The notes under the pieces: generated by a model
What the model was told of the DNA's origin: nothing
Databases searched by the model: none
What the model saw: only the letters and a program-made list of their open reading frames with translations
Shown here: piece by piece, positions 36,458 to 44,999 of the stretch
Layout: every line of letters begins with the position of its first letter
How positions within the stretch are numbered: the stretch's first letter is position 1
DNA from: Pseudomonas sp. N3-W
GTDB taxonomy: Bacteria > Pseudomonadota > Gammaproteobacteria > Pseudomonadales > Pseudomonadaceae
DNA length: 64,000 nt
Assembly: GCF_024970185.1 (NCBI RefSeq)
Contig: NZ_CP103965.1
Coordinates: 4,793,001-4,857,000 of the forward strand
Direction of reading: 5' to 3'
Position numbers and translations under genes: made by a program

Positions 36458-38905
36458 ATGCTGTTGTTGTGGATACTGGTTTTGGTGGTCGGCGTGGCCT
36501 TTCTGGCTCATCGCCGTATCGCCCCGCTGCCCGCCTTGGGCATCGTTGCCGTTTATGTCGTGGCGATGGGCGCCTTCAGCCGTGCGCCGGGCTGGTTGCT
36601 GCTGATTTTGTGGATATTGATCGCCGCCGTCGCGGCGCCGTTGCTGCTGCCCGACCTGCGTCGCAAATTCTTCAGCGCGCCGCTGTTCAACTGGTTCCAG
36701 AAAACCTTGCCGCCGATGTCGCAAACCGAGCGCGATGCCATTGATGCCGGCACGGTGTGGTGGGATGGCGAGCTGTTCAGCGGGCGTCCGGACTGGAACA
36801 AACTGCTGTCCTATCCAAAAGCGCAACTGAGTGAGGAAGAACAGGCCTTTATCGACGGCCCGACCGAAGAACTCTGCGCCATGGTCAGCGACTGGCAGAT
36901 CGGCCAATCCATGGATCTGCCGCCCGAAGCCTGGAGCCACATCAAGGAACACGGCTTTTTCGCCCTGATCATCCCCAAGGAGTTCGGCGGCAAGGGCTTC
37001 TGCGCCTACGCCCACTCCCAGGTCGCGATGAAACTGGCGACCCGCAGCGGCGACCTCGCGTCCACCGTGATGGTCCCCAACTCCCTCGGCCCAGCCGAGC
37101 TGCTGCTGCATTACGGCACCGACGAACAACGCAATCATTACCTGCCGCGGCTGGCCCGTGGTGACGATATCCCGTGCTTCGCCTTGACCGGCCCGCTGGC
37201 TGGCTCCGACGCCGGGGCGATGCCCGACACCGGAGTCATCTGCAAAGGTGAATGGGAGGGCAAGGAAACCCTGGGCCTGCGCCTGAATTGGGAAAAACGC
37301 TACATCACCCTGGGCCCGGTCGCCACCCTGCTCGGCCTGGCCTTCAAGGCCTATGACCCGGACCACCTGCTGGGTGACAAGGAAGACCTGGGCATCAGCC
37401 TGGCGCTGATCCCGACCGATACCGCCGGCGTTGAAATCGGCCGTCGTCACCTGCCGCTGGGCGCCGCGTTCATGAACGGGCCAAACCAAGGCAAGGACGT
37501 GTTCATTCCGTTGGACTTCCTCATCGGCGGCCAGGAAATGCTCGGCAAGGGCTGGATGATGCTGATGAACTGCCTGTCGGTTGGGCGTTCGATCTCGTTG
37601 CCGGCAGTCGGCACCGGTGCGGCCAAGTTCACCAGCCTGGTGACCGGCCAGTATGCGCAGGTGCGTGAACAGTTCAACGTCCCGCTGTCGGCCTTCGAAG
37701 GCATTCAGGAGGCCATGGCCCGTATTGGCGGTAACGCCTGGATGATGGACGCTGCGCGGATGCTCACCGCCAACGCGGTGGATCTGGGAGAAAAGCCCTC
37801 GGTGCTGTCGGCGATTCTGAAATATCACCTCACTGAGCGCGGCCGTGAGTGCATCAGCCACGCCATGGACGTGCACGGTGGCAAGGCAATCATCATGGGG
37901 CCGAACAACTACCTGGGCCGCAGCTGGCAAGGCGCGCCGATCTTCATCACCGTGGAAGGCGCAAATATTCTCTCGCGTAACCTGATGATCTTTGGCCAGG
38001 GGGCGATTCGCTGCCATCCTTTCGTTCTCAAGGAAATGGCCCTGGCAGGTCGTGAAGACAAGGATCAGGCACTCGTCGAGTTCGATGGCCTGCTGCTCAA
38101 GCACATCGGTTTTGCCGTGAGCAATGCCGCCAGCACGCTGGTGTTGAATCTTGGATTCGGGCATTTCGAACACGCGCCGGGCAACAAGCTGAGCCAGAAT
38201 TATTTCCGCGCCCTGAACCGTCAAGCCGCCGCATTCGCCATGCTCGCCGACCTGAGCATGATGCTGCTGGGCGGCGAACTGAAACGCCGCGAACGCCTGT
38301 CGGCACGGCTGGGGGACGTACTCAGCAACATGTACCTGGCGTCCGCCGCGCTCAAGCGCTATCACGACCTCGACTCACCGGAGCACATGGCGCCGCTGTT
38401 CGCCTGGGCGATGGAAGAAAGCCTGGGCCAGTCGGAACGTGCGCTGGATGAACTGCTGACCAACTTCCCGAGTCGGGTGTTGGGCGTACTGTTGCGGGTG
38501 ATCGTGTTCCCGTTTGGTCGTCGCCACAAAGGGCCGTCGGATAGACTCGACGCCGAAGTGGCGGCCGTGATTGGCCGAGCCAAAGGCGATCCGACGCTGG
38601 AGGAGTTGCTGGCCGGGTGCTACCGCCCACAATCAGCTGACGACCCGGTCGGCGCGCTGCAACATGCCAGCAACCTGCTGAGTGCCGCACAACCGTTGCA
38701 GAAAAAACTGCATGTGGCGCTCAAAAGCGGTCAGGTCAAACCGACAGCTGGCGAACATGCCATCGATGCGGCCCTGGAGGCCGGCGTGTTGCAACCGGTT
38801 GAAGCGCAGACCCTGCGAGACGCCGAAGCGGCGCGACGCAACGTGATCGACGTCGACGATTTTGCCAAAGAGGAACTGGCACCAGCTGAGGGCAAAATCC
38901 GCTGA
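36458..38905 (+). CDS. fadE: Acyl-CoA dehydrogenase FadE (long, membrane-anchored type)
   Basis: First step of fatty-acid beta-oxidation. The 815-residue length equals the E. coli FadE class. Two N-terminal hydrophobic helices (about 2-20 and 25-65) precede the dehydrogenase domains; FACFALTG-like contact CFALTGPLAGSDAG and the acyl-CoA dehydrogenase DVHGGKAIIMGPNNYLGR are visible, followed by the DUF1974 C-terminal region. ATG 36458 has GGAGG 8 nt upstream. The 249-bp gap to the divergent transglutaminase-like gene should hold both promoters; I saw no clear FadR/PsrA box. Confidence 0.93.
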   Translation: MLLLWILVLVVGVAFLAHRRIAPLPALGIVAVYVVAMGAFSRAPGWLLLILWILIAAVAAPLLLPDLRRKFFSAPLFNWFQKTLPPMSQTERDAIDAGTVWWDGELFSGRPDWNKLLSYPKAQLSEEEQAFIDGPTEELCAMVSDWQIGQSMDLPPEAWSHIKEHGFFALIIPKEFGGKGFCAYAHSQVAMKLATRSGDLASTVMVPNSLGPAELLLHYGTDEQRNHYLPRLARGDDIPCFALTGPLAGSDAGAMPDTGVICKGEWEGKETLGLRLNWEKRYITLGPVATLLGLAFKAYDPDHLLGDKEDLGISLALIPTDTAGVEIGRRHLPLGAAFMNGPNQGKDVFIPLDFLIGGQEMLGKGWMMLMNCLSVGRSISLPAVGTGAAKFTSLVTGQYAQVREQFNVPLSAFEGIQEAMARIGGNAWMMDAARMLTANAVDLGEKPSVLSAILKYHLTERGRECISHAMDVHGGKAIIMGPNNYLGRSWQGAPIFITVEGANILSRNLMIFGQGAIRCHPFVLKEMALAGREDKDQALVEFDGLLLKHIGFAVSNAASTLVLNLGFGHFEHAPGNKLSQNYFRALNRQAAAFAMLADLSMMLLGGELKRRERLSARLGDVLSNMYLASAALKRYHDLDSPEHMAPLFAWAMEESLGQSERALDELLTNFPSRVLGVLLRVIVFPFGRRHKGPSDRLDAEVAAVIGRAKGDPTLEELLAGCYRPQSADDPVGALQHASNLLSAAQPLQKKLHVALKSGQVKPTAGEHAIDAALEAGVLQPVEAQTLRDAEAARRNVIDVDDFAKEELAPAEGKIR

Positions 38906-39005
38906 TCGGACGAGCCATCATGTCACTCACATGTAGCTCTTCATATAAAATCGGGCGCAGGGGCTTTATACTCCCGCGCCCGTTTTGCTCTTGAGGACTT
39001 ATCTC

Positions 39006-39413
39006 GTGTCCAACGTCGTTGCCGATCATCTCGTCTTGCTCGACCACCTGCGCAGCATCCTGGTCGCCGTGGGTGAGGCCGAACAGGTTCCCGAAGAAAG
39101 CCATGCCCTGTTCCTGGAGCGCTTCGACGAACTGCGTGCACTGCTGCCGGTCGACCCGATCGAAAGCCAGTACCTGGGCCAGGACATCCTGTGCCAGGTC
39201 ATCACCCGTTACCCGCAAATTGCCCACCTGGTCCCGCGCGACCTGCTGTGGTACTTCGCCGGCGACTGCCTGCATTACATGCCCGATGACGAAATCGACC
39301 TGTATCAAGCTCTGGAAGAGCGTCGTTTCGAAGCCGAACAGAACGACGAACCGTTCGACTGGAATCAGGAAAAACAGCTGCTGGCGATGTCCAATCAGGA
39401 CAGCAAGCACTGA
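39006..39413 (+). CDS. Conserved PA2817-like protein
   Basis: A 135-residue acidic, helical protein starting at GTG 39006 (VSNVVADHLVLLDHLRSI) with GAGGA upstream. It resembles the uncharacterised P. aeruginosa PA2817, which lies near a fadE-like gene and tRNAs. The segment DDEIDLYQALEERRFEAEQN is notably acidic. No enzymatic motif or membrane segment was seen. It is followed by its own terminator. Confidence 0.75.
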   Translation: MSNVVADHLVLLDHLRSILVAVGEAEQVPEESHALFLERFDELRALLPVDPIESQYLGQDILCQVITRYPQIAHLVPRDLLWYFAGDCLHYMPDDEIDLYQALEERRFEAEQNDEPFDWNQEKQLLAMSNQDSKH

Positions 39414-39430
39414 TCCCGAATCAGTGATGC

Positions 39431-39466
39431 AAAAGGCCCGCATGGTGATCCATGCGGGCCTTTTTT
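39431..39466 (+). terminator. Intrinsic terminator of the PA2817-like gene
   Basis: AAAAGGCCCGCATGG and CCATGCGGGCCTTTT form a 15-bp stem followed by a T-run, 17 bp after the stop codon. Confidence 0.93.
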
Positions 39467-39477
39467 CATGTTCAAAG

Positions 39478-39540
39478 ATCAAAAGACCGCAGCCTTCGGC
39501 AGCGCCTGCAAATGATCGGCGCAGGCTGCGATCTTTTGAT
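39478..39540. repeat. Inverted repeat of the ATCAAAAGATCGCAGCC family
   Basis: Two 18-bp arms (39478-39495 and 39523-39540) are inverted with one mismatch. Same family as 13872-13918 and 54996-55044. It lies 6 bp from the end of the LysR gene. Confidence 0.85.
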
Positions 39541-39546
39541 GTTGTT

Positions 39547-40545
39547 TCAGAGCAACCCATCGCCCTCTGGCAACTCGTATTGCGCCGCGACCACGCCCAA
39601 GGCACTTGGCTTGCCACGCTTGCTCAAGGTCGGCTCCTTCTCCAGGCATTCCACCAGATAGTCGATAAACACCCGCAGCTTGGGCGGCAGGTAACGAGTG
39701 GGCGAATGCAGCAGCCAGGCGCCGCCATGGTAGGAGGCCAGGAACGTCCAGTCCGGCAACACCTGCACGATCAGGCCCTGCTCCAGTGCATAACGCGCAG
39801 TGAAATACGGCAGGCTGCCAATGCCGATGTGCTGCAACACCGCACCCAATCGCACGCCAGTGTGGTTGGCGGCATACCGCCCGCGCACACCGACGGTCAC
39901 CGCCTTGCCGCCCTTCTTGAATTTCCAGCGCGCATCGCTCGGGGTTTCGCCCAGATAGATGCAACTGTGGTTGAGCAGATCGTGCGGATGAGTCGGCGTG
40001 CCGTGTTCGGCCAGGTACTGCGGCGTTGCGCAGAGCAAGTGGTCAATGGTCAGCAGTTGACGTCCGACCAGCCCGGCTGGAGGGCGATCGGTTATCCGAA
40101 TGGCCAGATCGACGTTGTCATCGATCAGATCCACCTGCCGGTCTTCGAGCAACAATTCCACGTCGACTTTGGGATAGCGCCGCAAAAACTCCGGCATATG
40201 CGGGTGAATCACAAAGCGTCCCACGGCCTTGGGCACACTGACCCGCACCAACCCTTCCGCCTCGTGGGTGAACTGACCGCTGATTTCCATCACCGACTTG
40301 GCAGCGCTGACCATCTCCTGACAACGCTTGAACACCTCTTCACCGCCATCGCTCAAGCGCAACTTGCGTGTGGTGCGCTGCAACAGGCGGGTGGCCAGGG
40401 CCTTTTCCAGACGCGAGATGCTGCGGCTGACCGCCGAAGGCGAAGAACCCAATTGACGAGCCGCTTCGGAGAAACTGCCGGTCTCGACGACTTTGACGAA
40501 AATCGCCATTTCACCCAACAGCGGTAGCGGAAGATTTATGCTCAC
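39547..40545 (-). CDS. LysR family transcriptional regulator
   Basis: A 332-residue LysR regulator: winged helix-turn-helix at about residues 10-70 (FVKVVETGSFSEAARQLGSS, SAVSRSISRLEK) and a periplasmic-binding-like effector domain from about residue 95. It is divergent from the AlaX-oxygenase-LysE genes with only 90 bp between starts, so it is the natural candidate to regulate them. The effector is unknown; a modified amino acid would fit the neighbours (inference). Confidence 0.93.
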   Translation of the reverse strand: MSINLPLPLLGEMAIFVKVVETGSFSEAARQLGSSPSAVSRSISRLEKALATRLLQRTTRKLRLSDGGEEVFKRCQEMVSAAKSVMEISGQFTHEAEGLVRVSVPKAVGRFVIHPHMPEFLRRYPKVDVELLLEDRQVDLIDDNVDLAIRITDRPPAGLVGRQLLTIDHLLCATPQYLAEHGTPTHPHDLLNHSCIYLGETPSDARWKFKKGGKAVTVGVRGRYAANHTGVRLGAVLQHIGIGSLPYFTARYALEQGLIVQVLPDWTFLASYHGGAWLLHSPTRYLPPKLRVFIDYLVECLEKEPTLSKRGKPSALGVVAAQYELPEGDGLL

Positions 40546-40575
40546 AGCGCAACAGTCCTTTGATGTTTGAACGGA

Positions 40576-40604
40576 TTATCACGCAATTCCACGCTTCATA
40601 TAAT
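40576..40604 (+). promoter_or_regulatory. Sigma-70 promoter of the AlaX-type gene
   Basis: TTATCA (40576-40581), a 17-bp spacer and a perfect TATAAT (40599-40604), predicting a start near 40611 and a leader of about 25 nt. It lies between the divergent LysR and AlaX genes, where a LysR site is expected. Confidence 0.65.
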
Positions 40605-40635
40605 AAAAATAGAAACTTTAATAAGGGCATGGAAT

Positions 40636-41262
40636 ATGACGCTTCGCCTCTTTTTCCATAGTGATGACCTCAAGGCCAATGTGGAAGTCCTGGATTGCAC
40701 GCCCCACGAGAATGAGTTTGCAGTCGTTTTGCGCGCCACGCTGTTCCACCCTCAAGGTGGCGGACAGCCCTGTGATACCGGCTGGATCGGTGAAAGCCAG
40801 GTGCTGCGCGTGGTGCAGGACCCGGACCGGATCATCCATTTTGTCGACCACCCGGTAAAACTCGGCATGACCCAGATCCGGGTCGATGAGCAACGCCGCC
40901 GATTCAATACCCGCATGCATTCGGCCGGTCACCTGATCGGGCACTTCGTGCAAGCCATGGGCTGGATGCCGATCAAGGCCCACCACTGGCCGGATGAAGG
41001 TCGCGTGCAGTTCAAGCCGGGGGACGCGGCGCAGGAAGTCGACGCCGACACTCTCCAGCACGGCATCGAACAGTGGATCGCCAACGACCTGCCGCGTCTC
41101 ACGTCCTTGCGCGAAGGCGCCCGGGAAATCGGTTTCGGTGAGCTGCCGGCCTACGGCTGTGGCGGTACCCATGTACGCAGCCTGAAGGATCTGGGCACGG
41201 TCACGATCGCCTCCCTTTCGCAGAAGAAGGGAACGCTGTCAGTCCATTACTCAGTGGATTGA
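40636..41262 (+). CDS. Alanyl-tRNA editing protein, AlaX family
   Basis: A 208-residue free-standing relative of the AlaRS editing domain; such proteins hydrolyse mischarged aminoacyl-tRNA. Zinc/catalytic motifs are complete: HxxxH at His95-His99 (RMHSAGHLIG) and CxxxH at Cys175-His179 (YGCGGTHVR), with the N-terminal glycine-rich motif HPQGGGQPCDTG. I chose ATG 40636 with AAGGG 8 nt upstream. The usual substrates are Ser- or Gly-tRNA(Ala); here the next genes encode an amino-acid-type oxygenase and a LysE exporter, so a non-standard amino acid is possible (inference). Confidence 0.9.
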   Translation: MTLRLFFHSDDLKANVEVLDCTPHENEFAVVLRATLFHPQGGGQPCDTGWIGESQVLRVVQDPDRIIHFVDHPVKLGMTQIRVDEQRRRFNTRMHSAGHLIGHFVQAMGWMPIKAHHWPDEGRVQFKPGDAAQEVDADTLQHGIEQWIANDLPRLTSLREGAREIGFGELPAYGCGGTHVRSLKDLGTVTIASLSQKKGTLSVHYSVD

Positions 41263-41269
41263 GCATTTG

Positions 41270-41323
41270 GGGCGATGTCGGATTGTCATCGCCCGACGCC
41301 GGGGGAGCCCGTATTCACGGGCT
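41270..41323 (+). promoter_or_regulatory. Two hairpins between the AlaX and oxygenase genes
   Basis: GGGCGATG/CATCGCCC (41270-41277 and 41287-41294) and AGCCCGT/ACGGGCT (41306-41312 and 41317-41323) form two stems in the 92-bp gap. Neither has a proper T-run. They could partially terminate, stabilise mRNA ends or mark a second transcription start. No promoter was evident. Confidence 0.4.
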
Positions 41324-41354
41324 TGGTTGACTAACCGTTAGATGGACCTGAACC

Positions 41355-42125
41355 ATGATGCTTGACGTCGAGCGTCTCGATGAGACGTGCATAAAAAAAC
41401 TGGCCAACGAAGAAGTCCTCGCCATCCGCGTCAAAGGCTTTGTGCCTCAACCGCTGGCGATCGAGATAGGCGACAAGATTCTCGCCCCCGGTTTCGAGGG
41501 CTACATCAACGCACCCAGTATCGGCCGCATCGGCATGGCGTTTTATGAAGCGGAAAACCAGCCACTGCTGATCGAAGACTACTTCGAACGTGCTACCAGC
41601 AACATTGCCGAACTGCGCAGCCGTTGTGCACCCTACTCCTCCCCCGTCGACACCCTGCGCTGCATGCTGGATGAGTCCTGGCCGGCGGGCGCACACCTGG
41701 AAAATCTCTACGGTCGCAAGATGTATGTCGGATTGTCCCGGGTAGTGAAACCCGGCGTGTGTTTCCTGGCCCATCACGACATTTTAGCCAAGGACGCCCC
41801 CGACAGCTTTCAGGCCAGAAGCCTGGAGGCGCAGTTCGCCTGCAACGTCTATCTGAACATGCCCAGCGAAGGCGGCGCGTTGCAGATGTGGGACCACGAC
41901 ATCACCCCGGATCAATTCGATGAAATGCGCGGCGACAGCTATGGCATCGACCCGGCATTACTCGGCCCACCCACCCTGGAAGTTCGCCCTGATCCAGGTG
42001 ATTTCATCATGTTCAACTCGCGCTGCATGCACTCGGTAACGCCGGGCGTAGCAGACCCACGCTTGAGTCTTTCATTTTTTGTCGGCTATCGCGGCAATGC
42101 TTCCCCCCTGACCTTCTGGAGTTAA
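41355..42125 (+). CDS. Fe(II)/2-oxoglutarate-dependent oxygenase, BesD/HalD-like family
   Basis: A 256-residue double-stranded beta-helix oxygenase. The iron-binding triad is His140-x-Asp142 (FLAHHDILAKDAP) and His226 (SRCMHSVTPG), with a 2-oxoglutarate-binding Arg236 (PRLSLSFFVGY). The overall pattern (GRKMYVGLSRVVKPG, RGDSYGI, SPLTFWS) recalls the free-amino-acid halogenase/hydroxylase group that includes BesD. Halogenases have Gly instead of Asp in HxD, so this one should hydroxylate. The stop is one base from the lysE-like ATG, so the two are co-expressed. ATG 41355 or 41358 may be the start. The substrate is unknown. Confidence 0.82.
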   Translation: MMLDVERLDETCIKKLANEEVLAIRVKGFVPQPLAIEIGDKILAPGFEGYINAPSIGRIGMAFYEAENQPLLIEDYFERATSNIAELRSRCAPYSSPVDTLRCMLDESWPAGAHLENLYGRKMYVGLSRVVKPGVCFLAHHDILAKDAPDSFQARSLEAQFACNVYLNMPSEGGALQMWDHDITPDQFDEMRGDSYGIDPALLGPPTLEVRPDPGDFIMFNSRCMHSVTPGVADPRLSLSFFVGYRGNASPLTFWS

Positions 42126-42126
42126 G

Positions 42127-42765
42127 ATGCCTTCGAATTACCTGGGCGAGTTTCTGGCGCTGGCGACCATTCACTTTCTGGCCGTGGTCGCTCCCGGTCC
42201 CGATTTCGCCGTGACCATCCGTCAGAGTGTCCGTTTTGGCCGACTGGTCGGCATTTGCACCGCGCTGGGCATCGGTGCGGGTATTTCCGTGCACGTGCTC
42301 TATACCTTGCTAGGCGTTGGTGCGCTGATGCACACCACGCCCTGGCTGCTGACCGTGGCCAAGGTGGTAGGCGGCGCCTACATCTTGTACCTCGGTGTCA
42401 GTTTGCTGCGCAGCAAACCCAAGACGGTCCTGGAGGGAGACAAAGTGGCAGATGAGCCGGTGGTCGAGCAGACGCTGATGAAGGCGTTCACTACCGGCTT
42501 CCTGACCAATGCCACCAATCCGAAAGCGACGCTCTTTTTCCTGGCGATCTTCACCACCATCGTCAGTGCAACGACACCACTGCAGATTCAGGCAATGTAC
42601 GGAATGTGGATGTGTTTCGTGAACGCGCTGTGGTTCGTCATCGTCGCGCTGTTCTTTTCCAGCGCCAAGGTGCGCTTGCTGTTCATGCGCATGGGACACT
42701 GGTTTGAACGCACCATGGGCGTGATTCTGATTCTGTTCGCCGGGCGGCTGATTCTGTCGATGTAA
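42127..42765 (+). CDS. LysE family amino-acid exporter
   Basis: A 212-residue inner-membrane protein of the LysE/RhtB family with about six helices and the signature PGPDFAVTIRQS near residue 24; the second conserved region is TNATNPKATLFF. The family exports amino acids and relatives. It is one base downstream of the oxygenase gene and is followed by a terminator, ending the operon. Substrate specificity cannot be read. Confidence 0.92.
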   Translation: MPSNYLGEFLALATIHFLAVVAPGPDFAVTIRQSVRFGRLVGICTALGIGAGISVHVLYTLLGVGALMHTTPWLLTVAKVVGGAYILYLGVSLLRSKPKTVLEGDKVADEPVVEQTLMKAFTTGFLTNATNPKATLFFLAIFTTIVSATTPLQIQAMYGMWMCFVNALWFVIVALFFSSAKVRLLFMRMGHWFERTMGVILILFAGRLILSM

Positions 42766-42780
42766 GCTGCCAAACATACA

Positions 42781-42817
42781 AAAGGCCCGCTCAGTCTGAC
42801 TGAGCGGGCCTTTTTAC
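42781..42817 (+). terminator. Intrinsic terminator of the oxygenase-lysE unit
   Basis: AAAGGCCCGCTCAGT and ACTGAGCGGGCCTTT form a 15-bp stem with a 3-nt loop followed by T residues. Confidence 0.93.
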
Positions 42818-42840
42818 AGGGTGAAGCCAAATAACGCGCA

Positions 42841-42875
42841 AACAAAAACGCCGCTCAATGAGCGGCGTTTTTGTT
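42841..42875 (-). terminator. Terminator of the tRNA cluster
   Basis: AACAAAAACGCCGCT (42841-42855) and its perfect complement (42861-42875) around a 5-nt loop. On the minus strand it lies 5 bp after the last tRNA. It is symmetrical and could act both ways. Confidence 0.88.
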
Positions 42876-42880
42876 GAATA

Positions 42881-42956
<76 letters not shown>

Positions 42957-42959
42957 AAA

Positions 42960-43035
42960 TGGCGTCCCCTAGGGGACTCGAACCCCTGTTACCGCCGTGA
43001 AAGGGCGGTGTCCTAGGCCACTAGACGAAGGGGAC
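42960..43035 (-). tRNA. tRNA-Glu (TTC)
   Basis: A 76-nt tRNA starting GTCCCCTTCGTCTAGTGG, anticodon TTC (CTTTCAC), T-loop GTTCGAATC, encoded CCA. It is 3 bp upstream of tRNA-Gly in transcription order and identical to the copy at 43219-43294. Confidence 0.98.
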
Positions 43036-43140
43036 ACGCTAACTGAAACACATGGTGTGTATTTCAGTGCCCAAATACGCATCCGAAGATGGCGTTTCTG
43101 GTTTCACTCAGTGCTGCCCGAAAGCAACACTGTTTAAAAT

Positions 43141-43216
<76 letters not shown>

Positions 43217-43218
43217 AA

Positions 43219-43294
43219 TGGCGTCCCCTAGGGGACTCGAACCCCTGTTACCGCCGTGAAAGGGCGGTGTCCTAGGCCACTAGACGAAGGGGAC
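43219..43294 (-). tRNA. tRNA-Glu (TTC), second copy
   Basis: Identical to the tRNA at 42960-43035. First tRNA of the cluster, transcribed from the promoter at 43357-43385. Confidence 0.98.
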
Positions 43295-43356
43295 ACACGT
43301 ACAACATTCACTCCCTACCGCGTTTCGCTGTGTGCTTTACGCTGTAAGTGGCGCGC

Positions 43357-43385
43357 ATTCTATGGATGGATTGAGGGGTCGTCAA
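43357..43385 (-). promoter_or_regulatory. Promoter of the tRNA cluster
   Basis: Minus-strand TTGACG (43380-43385), 17-bp spacer, TAGAAT (43357-43362), then a GC-rich GCGCGCC discriminator typical of stringently controlled stable-RNA promoters. The rest of the 43295-43676 gap shows no gene. Confidence 0.8.
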
Positions 43386-43676
43386 CCCCCTGAGATAAAT
43401 TTATTTAAATCAATGACTTCGCCCTGCTTTAAGGCCCGATTCCAGCTTTTCCGTCGACCGGGGTTTGACGCCTATATTCTGGCACTCGCCAAGGCGCTAT
43501 AGTCCACCTCAGGTTATAGATGATGGCAATCTGCACATCGACCGCTATTACTTATATAAGCAGCCAGGCGGCCGATACAGGCAGAGCGACAACCGATTCA
43601 ACTCGTCGAGCGGCTCTATGCGCCCCCAGGCCAAGCCACTACACTCGCACGCGAACCCTATAAAGAGGTCTTACCG

Positions 43677-44447
43677 GTGACACCACTCATGATCACCCTG
43701 CTAGTCGTAGCCGGGATCGCACTTTTGATCGCCATTGGCTACATGAACCATGTGGTGGAAAACAACAAGCTGGAAAAGGCCCGTACCAAGGTTGAACTCA
43801 ACGACCGCCTGCGTCGCTGTGGCGAAATCACCGAGACCTTCCCCGGCCAGTTGATGACACCGGCGCTCAAACTGCTGCTGACCCGACTGGAACTGAACGT
43901 CTGCCAGCGTTTGCTGAACCTGGACAAAACCAGTGCCAACCTCAAGGCGCGGATTGCCGAGCTCAACACACTGGTTGCCCAAGGCGAATCGATCCCGGTG
44001 AATAATCCACCGTCGCCGATTCAGACCGAAGCCAAAGCCAAGGACGTACGCTTCCTGCTCGAAGCCCTGCACGGCCAGATTACCCGCGCCGCCCAGGACG
44101 GTTTCCTGCCGACCAACGAAGCCAAACGCTGGATCCGCGAAGTTCGCCACATCCTGGTACTGCTGCACATCGAGTTCTTCAACAACCTCGGCCAGCATTC
44201 CCTGCAACAAAACCAGCCTGGCCAGGCCCGCCTGGCCTTCGAACGCGGCGTGCAATACCTGCGCAAACAGCAGGAACCGCAGATCTACGCCGAACAGCTC
44301 GAATACCTGGAAAAACTCCTGGCCCGCGCCAATGCACAAGTCATGGACAAAACCGCACCGGCTGAAGGCGAGGTGAACCAGTTGACCGAAGGCTTGAAAG
44401 ACGTCGAGGCCGAGGCAGACTGGAAGAAGAAAGTGATCTACGACTGA
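43677..44447 (+). CDS. Membrane-anchored protein of unknown function
   Basis: A 256-residue protein with one N-terminal membrane helix (about residues 4-25, MITLLVVAGIALLIAIGYM) and a mostly helical, charged cytoplasmic part rich in Leu/Gln/Glu that could form coiled coils or TPR-like helices (QPGQARLAFERGVQYLRKQ). The start is GTG 43677 with AGAGG upstream; ATG 43689 is a weaker choice. I do not recognise the family with confidence, although orthologues occur beside this tRNA cluster in other Pseudomonas as I remember. Confidence 0.8.
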   Translation: MTPLMITLLVVAGIALLIAIGYMNHVVENNKLEKARTKVELNDRLRRCGEITETFPGQLMTPALKLLLTRLELNVCQRLLNLDKTSANLKARIAELNTLVAQGESIPVNNPPSPIQTEAKAKDVRFLLEALHGQITRAAQDGFLPTNEAKRWIREVRHILVLLHIEFFNNLGQHSLQQNQPGQARLAFERGVQYLRKQQEPQIYAEQLEYLEKLLARANAQVMDKTAPAEGEVNQLTEGLKDVEAEADWKKKVIYD

Positions 44448-44463
44448 TCTGATCAGTTAGATG

Positions 44464-44490
44464 AAGCCACCGGGAGGTGGCTTTTTTTTG
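44464..44490 (+). terminator. Intrinsic terminator of the 43.7-kb gene
   Basis: AAGCCACC and GGTGGCTT form an 8-bp stem with a GGGA loop followed by eight T, 16 bp after the stop codon. Confidence 0.92.
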
Positions 44491-44546
44491 CCTTGGTTTT
44501 TTGGAATTTGGGTGTTGCCGGGAGGCGCTGGGCGGCTGGCAGGAGG

Positions 44547-44999
44547 CCTTCGCAGGCAAGCCAGCTCCCACAGTTGGACTGGGTGCATCAGGGGGAGATT
44601 GGTCGGCTGTCAGGCCGCCTTCGCAGGCAAGCCAGCTCCCACAGTTGGACTGGGTGCTTCAGGGAGAGATTGGTCGGCTGTCAGGCCGTCTTCGCAGGCA
44701 AGCCAGCTCCCACAGTTGGACTGGGTGCATCAGGAGGAGATTGGTCGGCTGTCAGGCCGCCTTCGCAGGCAAGCCAGCTCCCACAGTTGGACTGGGTGCT
44801 TCAGGGAGAGATTGGTCGGCTGTCAGGCCGCCTTCGCAGGCAAGCCCGCTCCCACAGTTGGACTGGGTGCATCAGGGGGAGATTGGTCGGCTATCAGGCC
44901 GCCTTCGCAGGCAAGCCAGCTCCCACAGTTGGACTGGGTGCATCAGGGGGAGATTGGTCGACTGTCAGGCCGCCTTCGCAGGCAAGCCAGCTCCCACAG
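44547..44999. repeat. 71-bp tandem repeat array carrying REP cores
   Basis: Seven copies of a 27-bp REP core (CCTTCGCAGGCAAGCCAGCT...CACAG; complement of CTGTGGGAGCTGGCTTGCC) begin at 44547, 44618, 44689, 44760, 44831, 44902 and 44973, exactly 71 bp apart. The 44-bp linker (GTTGGACTGGGTGC...GGCTGTCAGGCCG) is also repeated with few changes (CATCAGGGGG alternating with CTTCAGGGAG). There are six full units and a final core. All cores face the same way, unlike REPINs. No CRISPR: linkers are not unique. Confidence 0.95.

Noticed and set aside
36209..38365. Open frame antisense to fadE running into the transglutaminase-like gene
   Set aside because: Only the last 219 codons (35549-36208) look like a protein and have a ribosome site; the upstream part is a shadow of fadE.
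44547..44999. CRISPR array
   Set aside because: Repeats are regular, but the intervening 44-bp segments are nearly identical instead of unique, and no cas gene is present.
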